Positions 8,120 to 16,401 of a stretch of 64,000 bases of DNA are shown here, one piece after another; position 1 is the stretch's first letter; every line of letters starts with the position of its first letter. A program made the position numbers and the translations under genes. The stretch is from positions 1,116,001-1,180,000 of the forward strand of contig CAWJMD010000008.1 of NCBI GenBank assembly GCA_963843835.1, written 5' to 3'. Origin of the DNA: CAWJMD01 sp963843835. GTDB taxonomy: Bacteria > Actinomycetota > Actinomycetes > Actinomycetales > CAWJMD01. The notes under the pieces are model-generated. The model was given only the letters and a program-made list of their open reading frames with translations, made no database searches and was not told the origin of the DNA.

Positions 8120-9201
8120 CCCTCCACCCTGCCACGACGTCGGGGGCCTCCGCCGGAGGCCAGCCCGACCAGCCTCGCCGCCTTCAGCTCCGTCTCCGCC
8201 CACTCCGCCGCCGGGTCGCTGCCCCAGGTGATCCCGGCCCCCGTGCCGAAGCGCAGCACTCCCCCTCCGCCGGGGCTCGGCGTCCACCAGAACGAGCGGA
8301 TGCCGACGGCCAGCTCACCCCGACGGCCGTCGACCCAGCCGACTCCGCCGCAGTAGGGCCCGCGTGGCACCGGCTCGAGCACGCGGATCGCCTGCAGCGC
8401 AGTGCTCTTCGGCGCTCCTGACACCGAGCCCGGCGGCGAGGTAGCGGCCAGGAGCTCACGCCACCCGACGTCCGGCCGCAAGGTCCCCCGGACGGTCGAC
8501 ACCAGGTGCACGAGTCCGGGGTGCTGCTCCTGGCGCAGCAGCCCGTCCACCTCGACGGTGCCGGGCCGGCACACCCGGCTGAGGTCGTTGCGCACGAGGT
8601 CGGTGATCATCACGTTCTCCGCGCGGTCCTTCTCGAGCAACCCCTCGGGGGTGGCTGCCGTCCCCTTGATCGGTCCCGAGGCGACGCGGTCCCCGTCCCG
8701 GGAGAGGAAGAGCTCGGGTGACGCGGACACCACCCAGCCGGCTCCCGGCCCGTCGTCCACCACCCCCGCGTAGGGCGCCGGGTTGCCGACGGCAAGCCGT
8801 GCCGCGAGCGCCCAGGGGTCGGGACGGCCCGAGGTGGTCGCGCTGAGCACCCGGCACAGGTTGACCTGGTAGACCTCGCCCTCGCGCACCAGCTCGCGGA
8901 TGCGGTCGACGCCCTCGACGTAGCCCGCGCGGTCGACGGACGTCGACCAGTCCCCCGGCTCCGGTCCACGCCACGGCTCGTCCGCCGGCGGCAGCGCGCT
9001 CGGCTCGACGCGAGCGAAGCGGTGCGCGCGGCCACCGCCTTCGAAGGGCTGGACGACCGCCCACCATCCTGGCCGTTCCAGGGCGTCGGGCTCGCGCTCG
9101 AGGTCGACGCTCTCCTTGGGGTGGGTGGCCAGCACGCCGCCCCACCAGGCCCGCGCCCCGCAGGCGGCGAGCGCCGGAGCTGGGTGTTCGGGCGCTGGCA
9201 C
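8116..9201 (-). CDS. pabB: Aminodeoxychorismate synthase component I
   Basis: A 361-residue chorismate-binding enzyme. The C-terminal two thirds carry the family hallmarks: EVYQVNLCRV, SGPIKGTAATPE, KDRAENVMITDLVRNDLSRV, HLVSTVRGTL, PPGSVSGAPKSTALQAI and a final GTGAGITWGSDP. It lacks the amidotransferase domain, so PabA/TrpG must come from elsewhere. The N-terminus is short compared with E. coli PabB, as in many actinobacteria. The GTG at 9201 is taken because upstream sequence belongs to the preceding lipoprotein gene, which ends at 9225. It is coupled to pabC. Confidence 0.88.
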   Translation of the reverse strand: MPAPEHPAPALAACGARAWWGGVLATHPKESVDLEREPDALERPGWWAVVQPFEGGGRAHRFARVEPSALPPADEPWRGPEPGDWSTSVDRAGYVEGVDRIRELVREGEVYQVNLCRVLSATTSGRPDPWALAARLAVGNPAPYAGVVDDGPGAGWVVSASPELFLSRDGDRVASGPIKGTAATPEGLLEKDRAENVMITDLVRNDLSRVCRPGTVEVDGLLRQEQHPGLVHLVSTVRGTLRPDVGWRELLAATSPPGSVSGAPKSTALQAIRVLEPVPRGPYCGGVGWVDGRRGELAVGIRSFWWTPSPGGGGVLRFGTGAGITWGSDPAAEWAETELKAARLVGLASGGGPRRRGRVEG

Positions 9202-9224
9202 GGCGCGACCGTACCGGCCCCTCC

Positions 9225-10409
9225 TCACTCCGCGACGACCACGGCCGTCGTGAGCCGTTCGATCAGGCCCACCGTGTCGAGGCCCTCTCGCACCGCCACG
9301 ACCGCGATGCTGAGTCGGCGCTCCGGCACCACGACGAGCGCGCTGCTGTAGCCCGGCACGCTGCCGACGTGGCCGACCGCGCGCAGGCCGAACGAGGTCG
9401 ACATCACCATCGTGCCCAGCCCGTACCTGATGCCGGGCAGCGCGGCCGGCTCGGCGCCGTCCGTCATCCGTGCCACCCACGGGGTGCTCAGGAGGTGACC
9501 CCCGTAGAGGAGGTACCCCCAGCGCGCGAGGCTCGGCGCGTCCCCCACCATCCCGCCGGCCCCTCCCGCCAGGCCGGCGAGGGAGCGGTAGGGCAGGTAC
9601 CCGTCCGCCGGTGGCAGCGGACGACGCGACACCGGTGCCATCGCGGGTCCGGGCAGCAGCTCTCCCTCCTGGAACGAGAGCCGGTTCAGGCCGGCGGGTG
9701 CGAGCAGATCCGACGTCAGGGCCGACCCCAGAGAGCCTCCGGTCACGTCCTCGATCAGGAGGCTGAGAGCGACGTAGCCGGCGTCGGAGAGGACTGGCCG
9801 TTCGGCGGGAGCGGCGCGGGGGGCCGCCACGAGGTCGAGGGCGTCCGACGTCGTCCAGTCACGCGAGGGGTCGGCGGCGGCCTCGTCGGCGGCGCCGGGG
9901 ACGTCGCGGAAGCCGGCCCGCATGCCGAGGGCCTGTTCGACGATCGCCGAGCCGGCGGCCGCCGGGTGGTCGACGTACCGGGAGAGAGGTGCCTCCAGGT
10001 CCACGAGACCCGTGTCGGCCAGGTGGAGCACCTCCGCAGCGACGAAGGTCTTCGTGACGTCGCCGATGGCCGCGACCGAGTCCGTGGCGACGGGTGCTCC
10101 GGCACCGTCGACGCCGGCCGCGCCCGCCCACGACCAGCGGTCGGTCACGACGGAGACGGCCAGCCCGGGCGCCCCACGACGCAGCCCCGGGTGCCGCTGC
10201 TCGTTGAGCACCACCCCGTCCACGACCGCCTGCAGCGCAGCAGCGACACCGGGCGGTGCGACGCCGTACTGGGGCACCGGCAGCACCACGACGGGGCCGG
10301 GCGGGCGCGGGTTGGCGTTGCGTCGCTGGATGGGGTCGCGCTCCGACGTGCACGACCCCACCGTCAGCGCGAGCGCGACGACGAGTGCTGCTGCCCGGAC
10401 CCTTCTCAT
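9225..10409 (-). CDS. Beta-lactamase-fold lipoprotein with altered catalytic residues
   Basis: A 394-residue protein of the serine beta-lactamase/penicillin-binding (class C, LACTB-like) family. A lipoprotein signal MRRVRAAALVVALALTVGSC ends in a lipobox cysteine at residue 20. The usual SxxK motif reads IGDVTKTF, with Asp (GAC) instead of the nucleophilic Ser; the usual YxN motif region reads VLSDAGYVALSLL, with Tyr and Asn lost; the third motif GHVGSVPGYSS is kept. The fold is therefore conserved but the protein is probably not a serine hydrolase. It may bind peptidoglycan or act as a decoy or sensor. The start ATG is fixed by the signal peptide. Confidence 0.82.
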   Translation of the reverse strand: MRRVRAAALVVALALTVGSCTSERDPIQRRNANPRPPGPVVVLPVPQYGVAPPGVAAALQAVVDGVVLNEQRHPGLRRGAPGLAVSVVTDRWSWAGAAGVDGAGAPVATDSVAAIGDVTKTFVAAEVLHLADTGLVDLEAPLSRYVDHPAAAGSAIVEQALGMRAGFRDVPGAADEAAADPSRDWTTSDALDLVAAPRAAPAERPVLSDAGYVALSLLIEDVTGGSLGSALTSDLLAPAGLNRLSFQEGELLPGPAMAPVSRRPLPPADGYLPYRSLAGLAGGAGGMVGDAPSLARWGYLLYGGHLLSTPWVARMTDGAEPAALPGIRYGLGTMVMSTSFGLRAVGHVGSVPGYSSALVVVPERRLSIAVVAVREGLDTVGLIERLTTAVVVAE

Positions 10410-10531
10410 CGTCACCTCGCCGAGGCCGACCGCAGGAACGGCCCCGGTGATCGATCGTCCTCCGCTCCGGCTTGCGGAGCAACGGAGAGGAGAGGGCGGG
10501 TCAGTGGCCGCCGCCCTTGTACCGTCGCGGG

Positions 10532-11692
10532 ATGCCCAGCCCCCGTCTCGTCGCGACCGCCCTCGCCGGTGGAGCCCTGACTCTCGTCGCGGCGTGCGCG
10601 GGTCCGGCCGCCACCGGCCCCTCCGCGACCGCCGAACCGAGCACGCCGGCCGCGTCGGCGCCGGCAGCCACACCGAGCGCCACCCCGACGTCCACGCCGG
10701 TGGAGCCGGTGACGCTGGCGTTCGCCGGTGACGTGCACTTCTCCGGACGGCTCGAGCCGCTGCTCGCGGACGGGAGCGACCCGGCCCAGGCCCTCGCCTC
10801 GCTGCGCCCGGTCCTGTCGGCCGCGGACGTCACGGTCCTCAACCTCGAGGCGGCCATCACCGAGCGAGGAAGCAAGGAGCCCAAGAAGTTCCACTTCCGC
10901 GTGCCGCCGACCGCCCTCGACGCCGTCGCAGCGGCAGGCGTCGACGTCGTGAGCATGGCCAACAACCACGGCGTCGACTACGGGCCGGACGGCCTGGAGG
11001 ACACCCTGGCCGCGATCGGCACCAGTCCCGTCGACGTGGTCGGCATCGGCGGTGACGCCGCCCAGGCGTTCGCGCCCGCACTGCTCGACGCGCGGGGTAC
11101 GACGGTCGCCGTCCTCGGCGCGACGCAGGTGCCGGACCACACCGCAGCCGCGTGGCGTGCCGACGACGACCGCCCCGGCGTCGCCGTGTCCCGTGACCCC
11201 GACCGCCTCGTGGCCGCCGTCGGGGCCGCGTCCAACCAGGCCGACGTCGTCGTGGTCTTCCTGCACTGGGGCACCGACTACACCGGCTGCCCCGACGCCG
11301 CCCAACGGTCCATCACCCCGCGACTGGTCGACGCCGGCGCCGACGTGGTCGTGGGCGCGCACGCCCACCAGCTGCAGGGCATGGGCTGGTACACGACCGA
11401 CGCGGGCAACAGCGCGTACGTCGCCTACGGCCTGGGCAACTTCGTCTGGTGGCGCTCCAACGACGAGGTCTCGATCACCACGGGCGTGCTGACACTGACC
11501 CTCCCGCCGCCGACTGCGGACGGAGAGACGGTCACCGACCCGGGTGCGGTCACCGCGGCCACGTGGACGCCGATGCGGATCGGCGACGACGGCATCCCGG
11601 TGGTGCGGACGGGCGCCGACGCCGAGGCCGACCTGGCGTCGTGGGACGCCATCCGCGACTGCGCCGACCTGTCGCCGGCACCCCCGGGATGA
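10532..11692 (+). CDS. CapA-family (poly-gamma-glutamate synthesis-like) lipoprotein
   Basis: A 386-residue protein with a lipoprotein signal (lipobox LVAAC, Cys about residue 22), a Ser/Thr/Pro/Ala linker (about 25-57) and a CapA metallophosphatase-like domain: LAFAGDVHFSG, VLNLEAAIT, VVSMANNHGVDYG, VVFLHWGTDY and VVGAHAHQLQGM. Metal-binding Asp/His/Asn are all present. CapA proteins are linked to poly-gamma-glutamate capsules but are common in actinobacteria without capsule genes; no capBC is nearby, so the role is unclear. The start at 10532 is set by the signal peptide. Confidence 0.87.
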   Translation: MPSPRLVATALAGGALTLVAACAGPAATGPSATAEPSTPAASAPAATPSATPTSTPVEPVTLAFAGDVHFSGRLEPLLADGSDPAQALASLRPVLSAADVTVLNLEAAITERGSKEPKKFHFRVPPTALDAVAAAGVDVVSMANNHGVDYGPDGLEDTLAAIGTSPVDVVGIGGDAAQAFAPALLDARGTTVAVLGATQVPDHTAAAWRADDDRPGVAVSRDPDRLVAAVGAASNQADVVVVFLHWGTDYTGCPDAAQRSITPRLVDAGADVVVGAHAHQLQGMGWYTTDAGNSAYVAYGLGNFVWWRSNDEVSITTGVLTLTLPPPTADGETVTDPGAVTAATWTPMRIGDDGIPVVRTGADAEADLASWDAIRDCADLSPAPPG

Positions 11693-11719
11693 CCGCGCCG
11701 CGCCCCACGGGGGTACCGG

Positions 11720-11750
11720 TTGGACTCCCCTGCGCGCACTCGGTTACAGT
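11720..11750 (+). promoter_or_regulatory. Likely vegetative promoter of the tRNA cluster
   Basis: TTGGAC and TACAGT are separated by 19 bases and end 37 bases before tRNA-Gly. Both hexamers resemble housekeeping -35/-10 elements, though the spacing is a little long. Confidence 0.45.
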
Positions 11751-11787
11751 TCCGACGCACGCCGAGCCCCTCGGGGCGAGGCCGCGT

Positions 11788-11860
11788 GCGGACGTGGCTC
11801 AGCTGGTAGAGCATCACCTTGCCAAGGTGAGGGTCGCGGGTTCGAATCCCGTCGTCCGCT
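11788..11860 (+). tRNA. tRNA-Gly (GCC)
   Basis: A 73-base cloverleaf: acceptor GCGGACG pairing with CGTCCGC, D-arm TGGCTCAGCTGGTAGA, anticodon GCC in CTTGCCAAG, and T-loop GGTTCGAATCC. First of a Gly-Cys-Val run. Confidence 0.96.
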
Positions 11861-11893
11861 CTGAGGCACTGTCGAGACGGCAGCCTGTCTCGC

Positions 11894-11964
11894 GGTGGAG
11901 TGGCCGAGAGGCGAGGCAACGGCCTGCAAAGCCGTCTACACGGGTTCAAATCCCGTCTCCACCT
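11894..11964 (+). tRNA. tRNA-Cys (GCA)
   Basis: A 71-base cloverleaf: acceptor GGTGGAG pairing with CTCCACC, anticodon GCA in CCTGCAAAG, T-loop GGTTCAAATCC and the U discriminator expected for tRNA-Cys. Confidence 0.96.
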
Positions 11965-11994
11965 CTCAGCAACGATCCACGATCAGTGCTGAAC

Positions 11995-12066
11995 GGGCGA
12001 TTGGCGCAGCGGTAGCGCGCTTCCCTGACACGGAAGAGGTCACTGGTTCGATCCCAGTATCGCCCA
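11995..12066 (+). tRNA. tRNA-Val (GAC)
   Basis: A 72-base cloverleaf: acceptor GGGCGAT pairing with ATCGCCC, anticodon GAC in CCTGACACG, T-loop GGTTCGATCCC and discriminator A. Last of the Gly-Cys-Val run, followed at once by a stem-loop. Confidence 0.96.
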
Positions 12067-12088
12067 CCAGCAGTTGTCGTACGTCAGA

Positions 12089-12117
12089 GGCCGTTCCGGA
12101 CGTCGTCCGGGGCGGCC
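12089..12117 (+). terminator. Stem-loop terminator after the tRNA cluster
   Basis: GGCCGTTCCGGAC and GTCCGGGGCGGCC pair over 13 positions (one or two G-T wobbles) around a GTC loop, followed by TTC. Placement 23 bases after tRNA-Val makes it the probable end of the tRNA transcript. Confidence 0.65.
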
Positions 12118-12346
12118 TTCGGCGTGTCGGCGGTGGCCGTGTCGCAGCAGATGTAGCAGCCACGAGTGTGCTGCCCTCAGCGCTTGCGTGGGTCGATCGG
12201 CCGGCCGTCGAGGCGGCTGAGCGCGCCGCCGATCGTCAGCGGGCGCTTCGTCAGGTCCACATCGCTTCGAGGAGCCCCGCAAGCTCGGGCGCCGTCGCAC
12301 GGATCTGCGGACGTGGTGCAGCTGGCCCCCCCAGCTGATCGGCCCC
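12118..12346. other. Degenerate region beside the tRNA cluster
   Basis: No intact gene. On the minus strand, 12177-12260 reads as a plausible protein C-terminus (KRPLTIGGALSRLDGRPIDP then RKR and stop) but nothing joins it in frame to a convincing start. Base composition is less GC-biased than in neighbouring genes. It may be the relic of a gene or element that once sat next to the tRNAs. Confidence 0.4.
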
Positions 12347-12946
12347 TCAAGAGGGCGGATGGACCGCGGCGCGCTGGAGCACGACCGCGACGAGCGGCCC
12401 AGCGACGATCAGCGTCAGCCAGACGATAGAGATGACGAAGAGCTCGAAGACGTATCCGCGATCGACTCCGCGCGCCACCGAGACACCGACGAGCGAGGCG
12501 ACCGCGGTTGCGAGGCCCAGTACGAGGAGCCACCGGATGGTTCGCTCGATCCTGTTCCTCTGCATGAACACCGGCGCCAGGCACCCGAGGGCGAGGCTCA
12601 TCAGCAGGTACCCGAGCTCCTCGAGAGCGATGAAGACGCCAATTCGGGGTTGTACATGGTGAGCATTGCCCAGCCGCCGAGCTGGCCCTTCTCGAGACTC
12701 GTTTGCACCACCGTGACCTGGATGAAGCAGGTGACGAGCAGGACCGCGGCCGCGATGACCGCAAGGCACAGCCCGACCAAGCTGAAGATCTAGCGCGTCG
12801 GAGCGGGCGAACGCGCCGAGGGTGAGACCGCTCATGGTGAGCGCGACCACGGGCCCGGCACGCGGGGTCGGGCGTGGCCTCGCCTTGTCGTCCACCGATG
12901 GTTCTGCCTTCTCACCGCCGGCATCGAGGGCATGTTCCTGAATCAC
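12347..12946 (-). pseudogene. Membrane protein gene with two compensating frameshifts
   Basis: The uninterrupted 199-codon opening is misleading. Its ends read sensibly (start region up to TLGAFARSDA, and from IGVFIALEELGYLLMSLA to the stop), but the middle, about 12640-12790, reads as non-membrane sequence. In the next frame the same stretch gives a clean helix and loop: IFSLVGLCLAVIAAAVLLVT, CFIQVTVVQTSLEKGQ and GGWAMLTMYNPE. The ancestral product was therefore a four-helix membrane protein, and an insertion and a deletion of 1-2 bases flank the middle. Function is unknown. Either mutation or base-calling errors could cause this. Confidence 0.6.
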
Positions 12947-13110
12947 GTGACCTGTCCAGGTCGACCAAGATCATCACCTGCTCCCGCCAGCCACGGTGGT
13001 CCGCCCTCACCGTCAGTCGGTAGGACCCAGCAGCCCGGTTCCCGACGCGCCGGCCGCGCCACGATCATGTCTTGAAGACACCCCCCCCGCCCCGAGGAGC
13101 GTGGCGCGCG

Positions 13111-13479
13111 ATGGATCCAGCCCTGGTCCCGCTCGAGGAGTTCGAGGGGATGGTCGTCGACGCGCTCGACACCCTGCCGGACTGGTTGACCCCCCTGCTG
13201 TCCGAGATCGCCGTGCTGGTGCACGACGACCCGCCCCCGGGGTCGGCCCCACCCGGCCAGACGCTGCTCGGAGTCTTCACCGGTGTCCCGACCACCACTC
13301 GGGGCGGCCGCGTCCCCGGCACCGCACCCGACACGATCGTCCTGTACCGCCGGCCGATCCTTCGTGCCAGCGAGTCGAGGGAGGCGGCACGAGAGCGGGT
13401 GCTGAAGGTGCTCGGGCACGAGGTGGGGCACGCCCTCGGGTTCGGCGAGGCACAGCTCCGCTCGCTCGGGTGGCACTGA
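13111..13479 (+). CDS. Zincin-like metallopeptidase (DUF1025/PF06262 family)
   Basis: A 122-residue protein with the family pattern: FEGMVVDALDTLPDWLTPLL near the N-terminus, LLGVFTGVPTTTRG, DTIVLYRRPILR and the zinc site LGHEVGHALGF (HExxH) close to the C-terminus. Small zincins of this family are widespread in actinobacteria with no firm substrate. The ATG at 13111 has GAGGAG about 12 bases upstream; an in-frame opening at 13072 adds only a Pro-rich stretch. Confidence 0.85.
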   Translation: MDPALVPLEEFEGMVVDALDTLPDWLTPLLSEIAVLVHDDPPPGSAPPGQTLLGVFTGVPTTTRGGRVPGTAPDTIVLYRRPILRASESREAARERVLKVLGHEVGHALGFGEAQLRSLGWH

Positions 13480-13535
13480 CCACCGGCACGACCCACCGGC
13501 CTGCGGCGTTCAGGGCGCGCGAGTAGGTTCGGCCC

Positions 13536-14582
13536 GTGCGCGCACTCGCCCTTCGCCCCCAGGACCCTCACTCGCTGCGGGTTCACGAGGTCCCGGAGCT
13601 GTCGGAGTCGGACGGCACGGTGCTGGTCCAGGGCCTGCAGGTCGGGCTCTGCGGCACGGACAGCGAGATCGTCGCCGGCGAGTACGGCCAGGCCCCCGCG
13701 GGGAGCGACCTGCTGGTGCTGGGTCACGAGAACCTGGGGCGGGTGCTGGAGGCCCCCAGCGGTGGCGACCTGACCGCCGGCGACCTCGTCGTGGGCATCG
13801 TCCGGCGGCCCGATCCCGTGCCCTGCGCGGCGTGCGCCGTCGGCGAGTGGGACATGTGCCGCAACGGCAGGTACGTCGAGCACGGCATCAAGGGGCTCGA
13901 CGGCTTCGCCCGCGAGCGCTGGCGGGCGGATCCGGACGCCCTCGTGCGGGTGGACGCGCGCCTCGAGCAGGTCGGCGTGCTGCTGGAGCCGACGACGATC
14001 GTGGCGAAGGTGTGGGAGCAGATCGACCGCATCGGTAGGCGGGCCTTCTTCGACCCCCGCGTGTGCGTGGTCACCGGCGCGGGGCCGGTGGGCCTGCTGG
14101 CAGCCCTGCTCGCGCGGCAGCGGGACCTCGAGGTGCATGTCTTCGACCAGGTCACGTCCGGTCCGAAACCCGACCTCGTGCGGGACCTGGGGGCGACCTA
14201 CCACTCGGAGACGCTGCCTGAGTCCGGGGTGCTGGCGGACGTGCTGGTCGAGTGCACGGGAGTCTCGTCGGTCGTGCTCGACGTCGTGACGCACGACGCG
14301 CGCGACGGCATCACCTGCCTGACCGGGGTCTCCACCACGGGCGACGTGAAGCACGTCGACGTCGGCGCCCTGAACCGTTCCGCGGTGCTGAGCAACCAGC
14401 TCGTCTTCGGGTCGGTGAACGCGAACCGGAGGCACTACGACGCTGCGGTCGAGGCCCTGGGCGCCGCGGACGCGGACTGGCTCGGTCGACTGATCTCGCG
14501 ACGGATCCCGTTGGGGCAGTTCGAGTCCGCCTTCGAGCATCGGCGGGACGACGTCAAGGTCGTGCTGGACCTGCAGGCGTAG
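13536..14582 (+). CDS. Zinc-dependent glucose 1-dehydrogenase-like MDR enzyme
   Basis: A 348-residue medium-chain dehydrogenase of the archaeal-type glucose dehydrogenase branch. The catalytic zinc ligands are in GLCGTDSEI and LGHENLGRV, a structural cysteine group lies in CAACAVGEWDMCRNG, and the HGIKGLDGFARERW segment is typical of Gdh. The nucleotide site is VVTGAGPVGLLAALLA. It would oxidise glucose (or a related sugar) to the lactone with NAD(P). It starts at a GTG and ends six bases before the GH15 gene, so the two are probably one transcript. Confidence 0.85.
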   Translation: MRALALRPQDPHSLRVHEVPELSESDGTVLVQGLQVGLCGTDSEIVAGEYGQAPAGSDLLVLGHENLGRVLEAPSGGDLTAGDLVVGIVRRPDPVPCAACAVGEWDMCRNGRYVEHGIKGLDGFARERWRADPDALVRVDARLEQVGVLLEPTTIVAKVWEQIDRIGRRAFFDPRVCVVTGAGPVGLLAALLARQRDLEVHVFDQVTSGPKPDLVRDLGATYHSETLPESGVLADVLVECTGVSSVVLDVVTHDARDGITCLTGVSTTGDVKHVDVGALNRSAVLSNQLVFGSVNANRRHYDAAVEALGAADADWLGRLISRRIPLGQFESAFEHRRDDVKVVLDLQA

Positions 14583-14588
14583 GGCGCC

Positions 14589-16394
14589 GTGTCGCGGATC
14601 GAGGACTACGCGCTGCTCGGTGACCTCCACACGGCCGCCCTCGTCGACCGACGCGGCTCCGTCGACTGGCTGTGCCTGCCCCACTTCGACTCCCCCGCCT
14701 GCTTCGCGGCGCTGCTCGACTCGGACCGGTCCGGGAGCTGGCTGCTCGCCCCGGCCGCCGGAGGCACCTGCACGAGCCGCCGCTACCTGCCCGAGACGCT
14801 CGTCCTGGAGACCACGTGGCGGACCGGCTCCTCCGAGGTCCGGGTCATCGACTTCATGCCTCCACGCGCGGGGAGCGCCGACGTCGTGCGGATCGTGGAG
14901 GGCGTGCGCGGTGAGACGCCCATGCACAGCAGCCTGCGGCTGCGCTTCGACGACGGGCACGTGGTGCCGTGGGTGCGCCACCGGGGTCGCTCGATGTCGG
15001 CGTTCGCGGGGCCCGACTCCGCCTACCTGGAGGCAGGCGTGGAGGTGAGCGGCCAGGACTGGGCGACGGTCAGCGACTTCACCGTCAGCGCGGGGCAGCG
15101 GGTCCCCTTCGTCCTGACGTGGGCGCCCGGGCACCACCCGCAGCCTGCTCCGGTGGACGCCGGGGCCGCCCTCGCACGGACGACCGCCTTCTGGCGGGAG
15201 TGGTCGGGACGCAGCCGGATCCACGGTGCCTACCGTGACCCCGTCCAGCGATCCCTGGTCACGCTGAAGGCGCTCACGTACGAGCCGACCGGCGGCATCG
15301 TCGCGGCCCCCACCACGTCCCTGCCGGAGAAGATCGGTGGACCGCGCAACTGGGACTACCGCTTCTGCTGGCTGCGCGACGCCACGCTCACGCTCCAGTC
15401 GCTGCTCGCCGCCGGCTACACGGACGAGGCCTCGGCCTGGCGGGAGTGGCTGCTGCGCGCCGTCGCGGGAGACCCCGCCCGCCTGCAGATCATGTACGGG
15501 ATCGACGGACGGCGGCGCCTGCCCGAGACCGAGCTCGACTGGCTCGCCGGGTACGAGGGGTCCCGCCCCGTCCGGACCGGCAACGCCGCTGCCGACCAGC
15601 TCCAGCTCGACGTATGGGGCGAGGTCCTCGACGGGCTCTCCCTCACCCGTCGGGCGTCCCTGTCGCCCGACGACGACGCGTGGGACGTGCAGGTCGCGTT
15701 GCTGGAGCACCTCGAGGGGGCCTGGCATGAGCCGGACAACGGCCTGTGGGAGATGCGAGGTCCGCGCCGTCACTTCACCTACTCGAAGGTGATGGCGTGG
15801 GTCGCCGCGGACCGGATGGTCGACGGTGCCTCCCGGTGCGGCCTGCCCGGCCCCGTGGGGCGATGGAGCGCCCTCCGCGACGAGATCCACGACGACGTGA
15901 TGCGCAACGGCCTCTCCGCCGACGGCAGCACCTTCGTCCAGTCGTACGGGAGCAGCACCCTGGACGCCAGCCTCCTGCTGATCCCGAGGGTGGGCTTCCT
16001 GCCGGGCGACCACCCTCTGGTGGACAGGACGGTCCGCGCGATCGAGGATGGCCTGACCCAGGACGGCCTCGTCATGCGCTACCGCACGGACGTCTCCGAC
16101 GACGGGCTGCCGGCCGGTGAGGGGCTGTTCCTCGCCTGCTCGTTCTGGCTCGTCAACGCCCTGGTCGGCACCGGACGCATGTCTGAGGCGTCCGTGCTCT
16201 TCGACCGGCTGCTCGACCTGCGCAACGACGTGGGGCTGCTGAGCGAGGAGTGGGACCCGGTCGCGAAGCGGCACCTCGGCAACACACCCCAGGCCTTCAG
16301 CCACTTTCCGCTGGTGATGAGCGCACTCACGTTGCAGGGCAGTCGACTCCACCGCAGCGACCACCCGGCCGACGCGGCCGAGCCCGGTCGGTGA
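14589..16394 (+). CDS. Glycoside hydrolase family 15 (glucoamylase/trehalase-like)
   Basis: A 601-residue GH15 protein: N-terminal beta-sandwich starting IEDYALLGDLHTAALVDRRG, then an alpha/alpha barrel. Catalytic-site stretches are NWDYRFCWLRDATLTLQSLL (general acid region) and LLSEEWDP with GNTPQAFSHFPL near the C-terminus. Mycobacterial relatives of this size are trehalases, others are glucoamylases. With a glucose dehydrogenase-like gene immediately upstream and TreXYZ genes in the same window, hydrolysis of trehalose or maltodextrin to glucose is the likely role. It has no signal peptide, so it acts in the cytoplasm. Confidence 0.9.
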   Translation: MSRIEDYALLGDLHTAALVDRRGSVDWLCLPHFDSPACFAALLDSDRSGSWLLAPAAGGTCTSRRYLPETLVLETTWRTGSSEVRVIDFMPPRAGSADVVRIVEGVRGETPMHSSLRLRFDDGHVVPWVRHRGRSMSAFAGPDSAYLEAGVEVSGQDWATVSDFTVSAGQRVPFVLTWAPGHHPQPAPVDAGAALARTTAFWREWSGRSRIHGAYRDPVQRSLVTLKALTYEPTGGIVAAPTTSLPEKIGGPRNWDYRFCWLRDATLTLQSLLAAGYTDEASAWREWLLRAVAGDPARLQIMYGIDGRRRLPETELDWLAGYEGSRPVRTGNAAADQLQLDVWGEVLDGLSLTRRASLSPDDDAWDVQVALLEHLEGAWHEPDNGLWEMRGPRRHFTYSKVMAWVAADRMVDGASRCGLPGPVGRWSALRDEIHDDVMRNGLSADGSTFVQSYGSSTLDASLLLIPRVGFLPGDHPLVDRTVRAIEDGLTQDGLVMRYRTDVSDDGLPAGEGLFLACSFWLVNALVGTGRMSEASVLFDRLLDLRNDVGLLSEEWDPVAKRHLGNTPQAFSHFPLVMSALTLQGSRLHRSDHPADAAEPGR

Positions 16395-16401
16395 GCCACC
16401 G

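Noticed and set aside
10464..10480. GCTCCG-5-CGGAGC hairpin between the lipoprotein and capA genes
   Set aside because: It is a short stem between divergent starts, with no clear role as terminator or operator.
5784..12066. The two inverted tRNA-Val sequences as att sites bounding an element
   Set aside because: The similarity is just shared isoacceptor acceptor and T-arm sequence, the copies are in opposite orientation, and the genes between are housekeeping types with no integrase.
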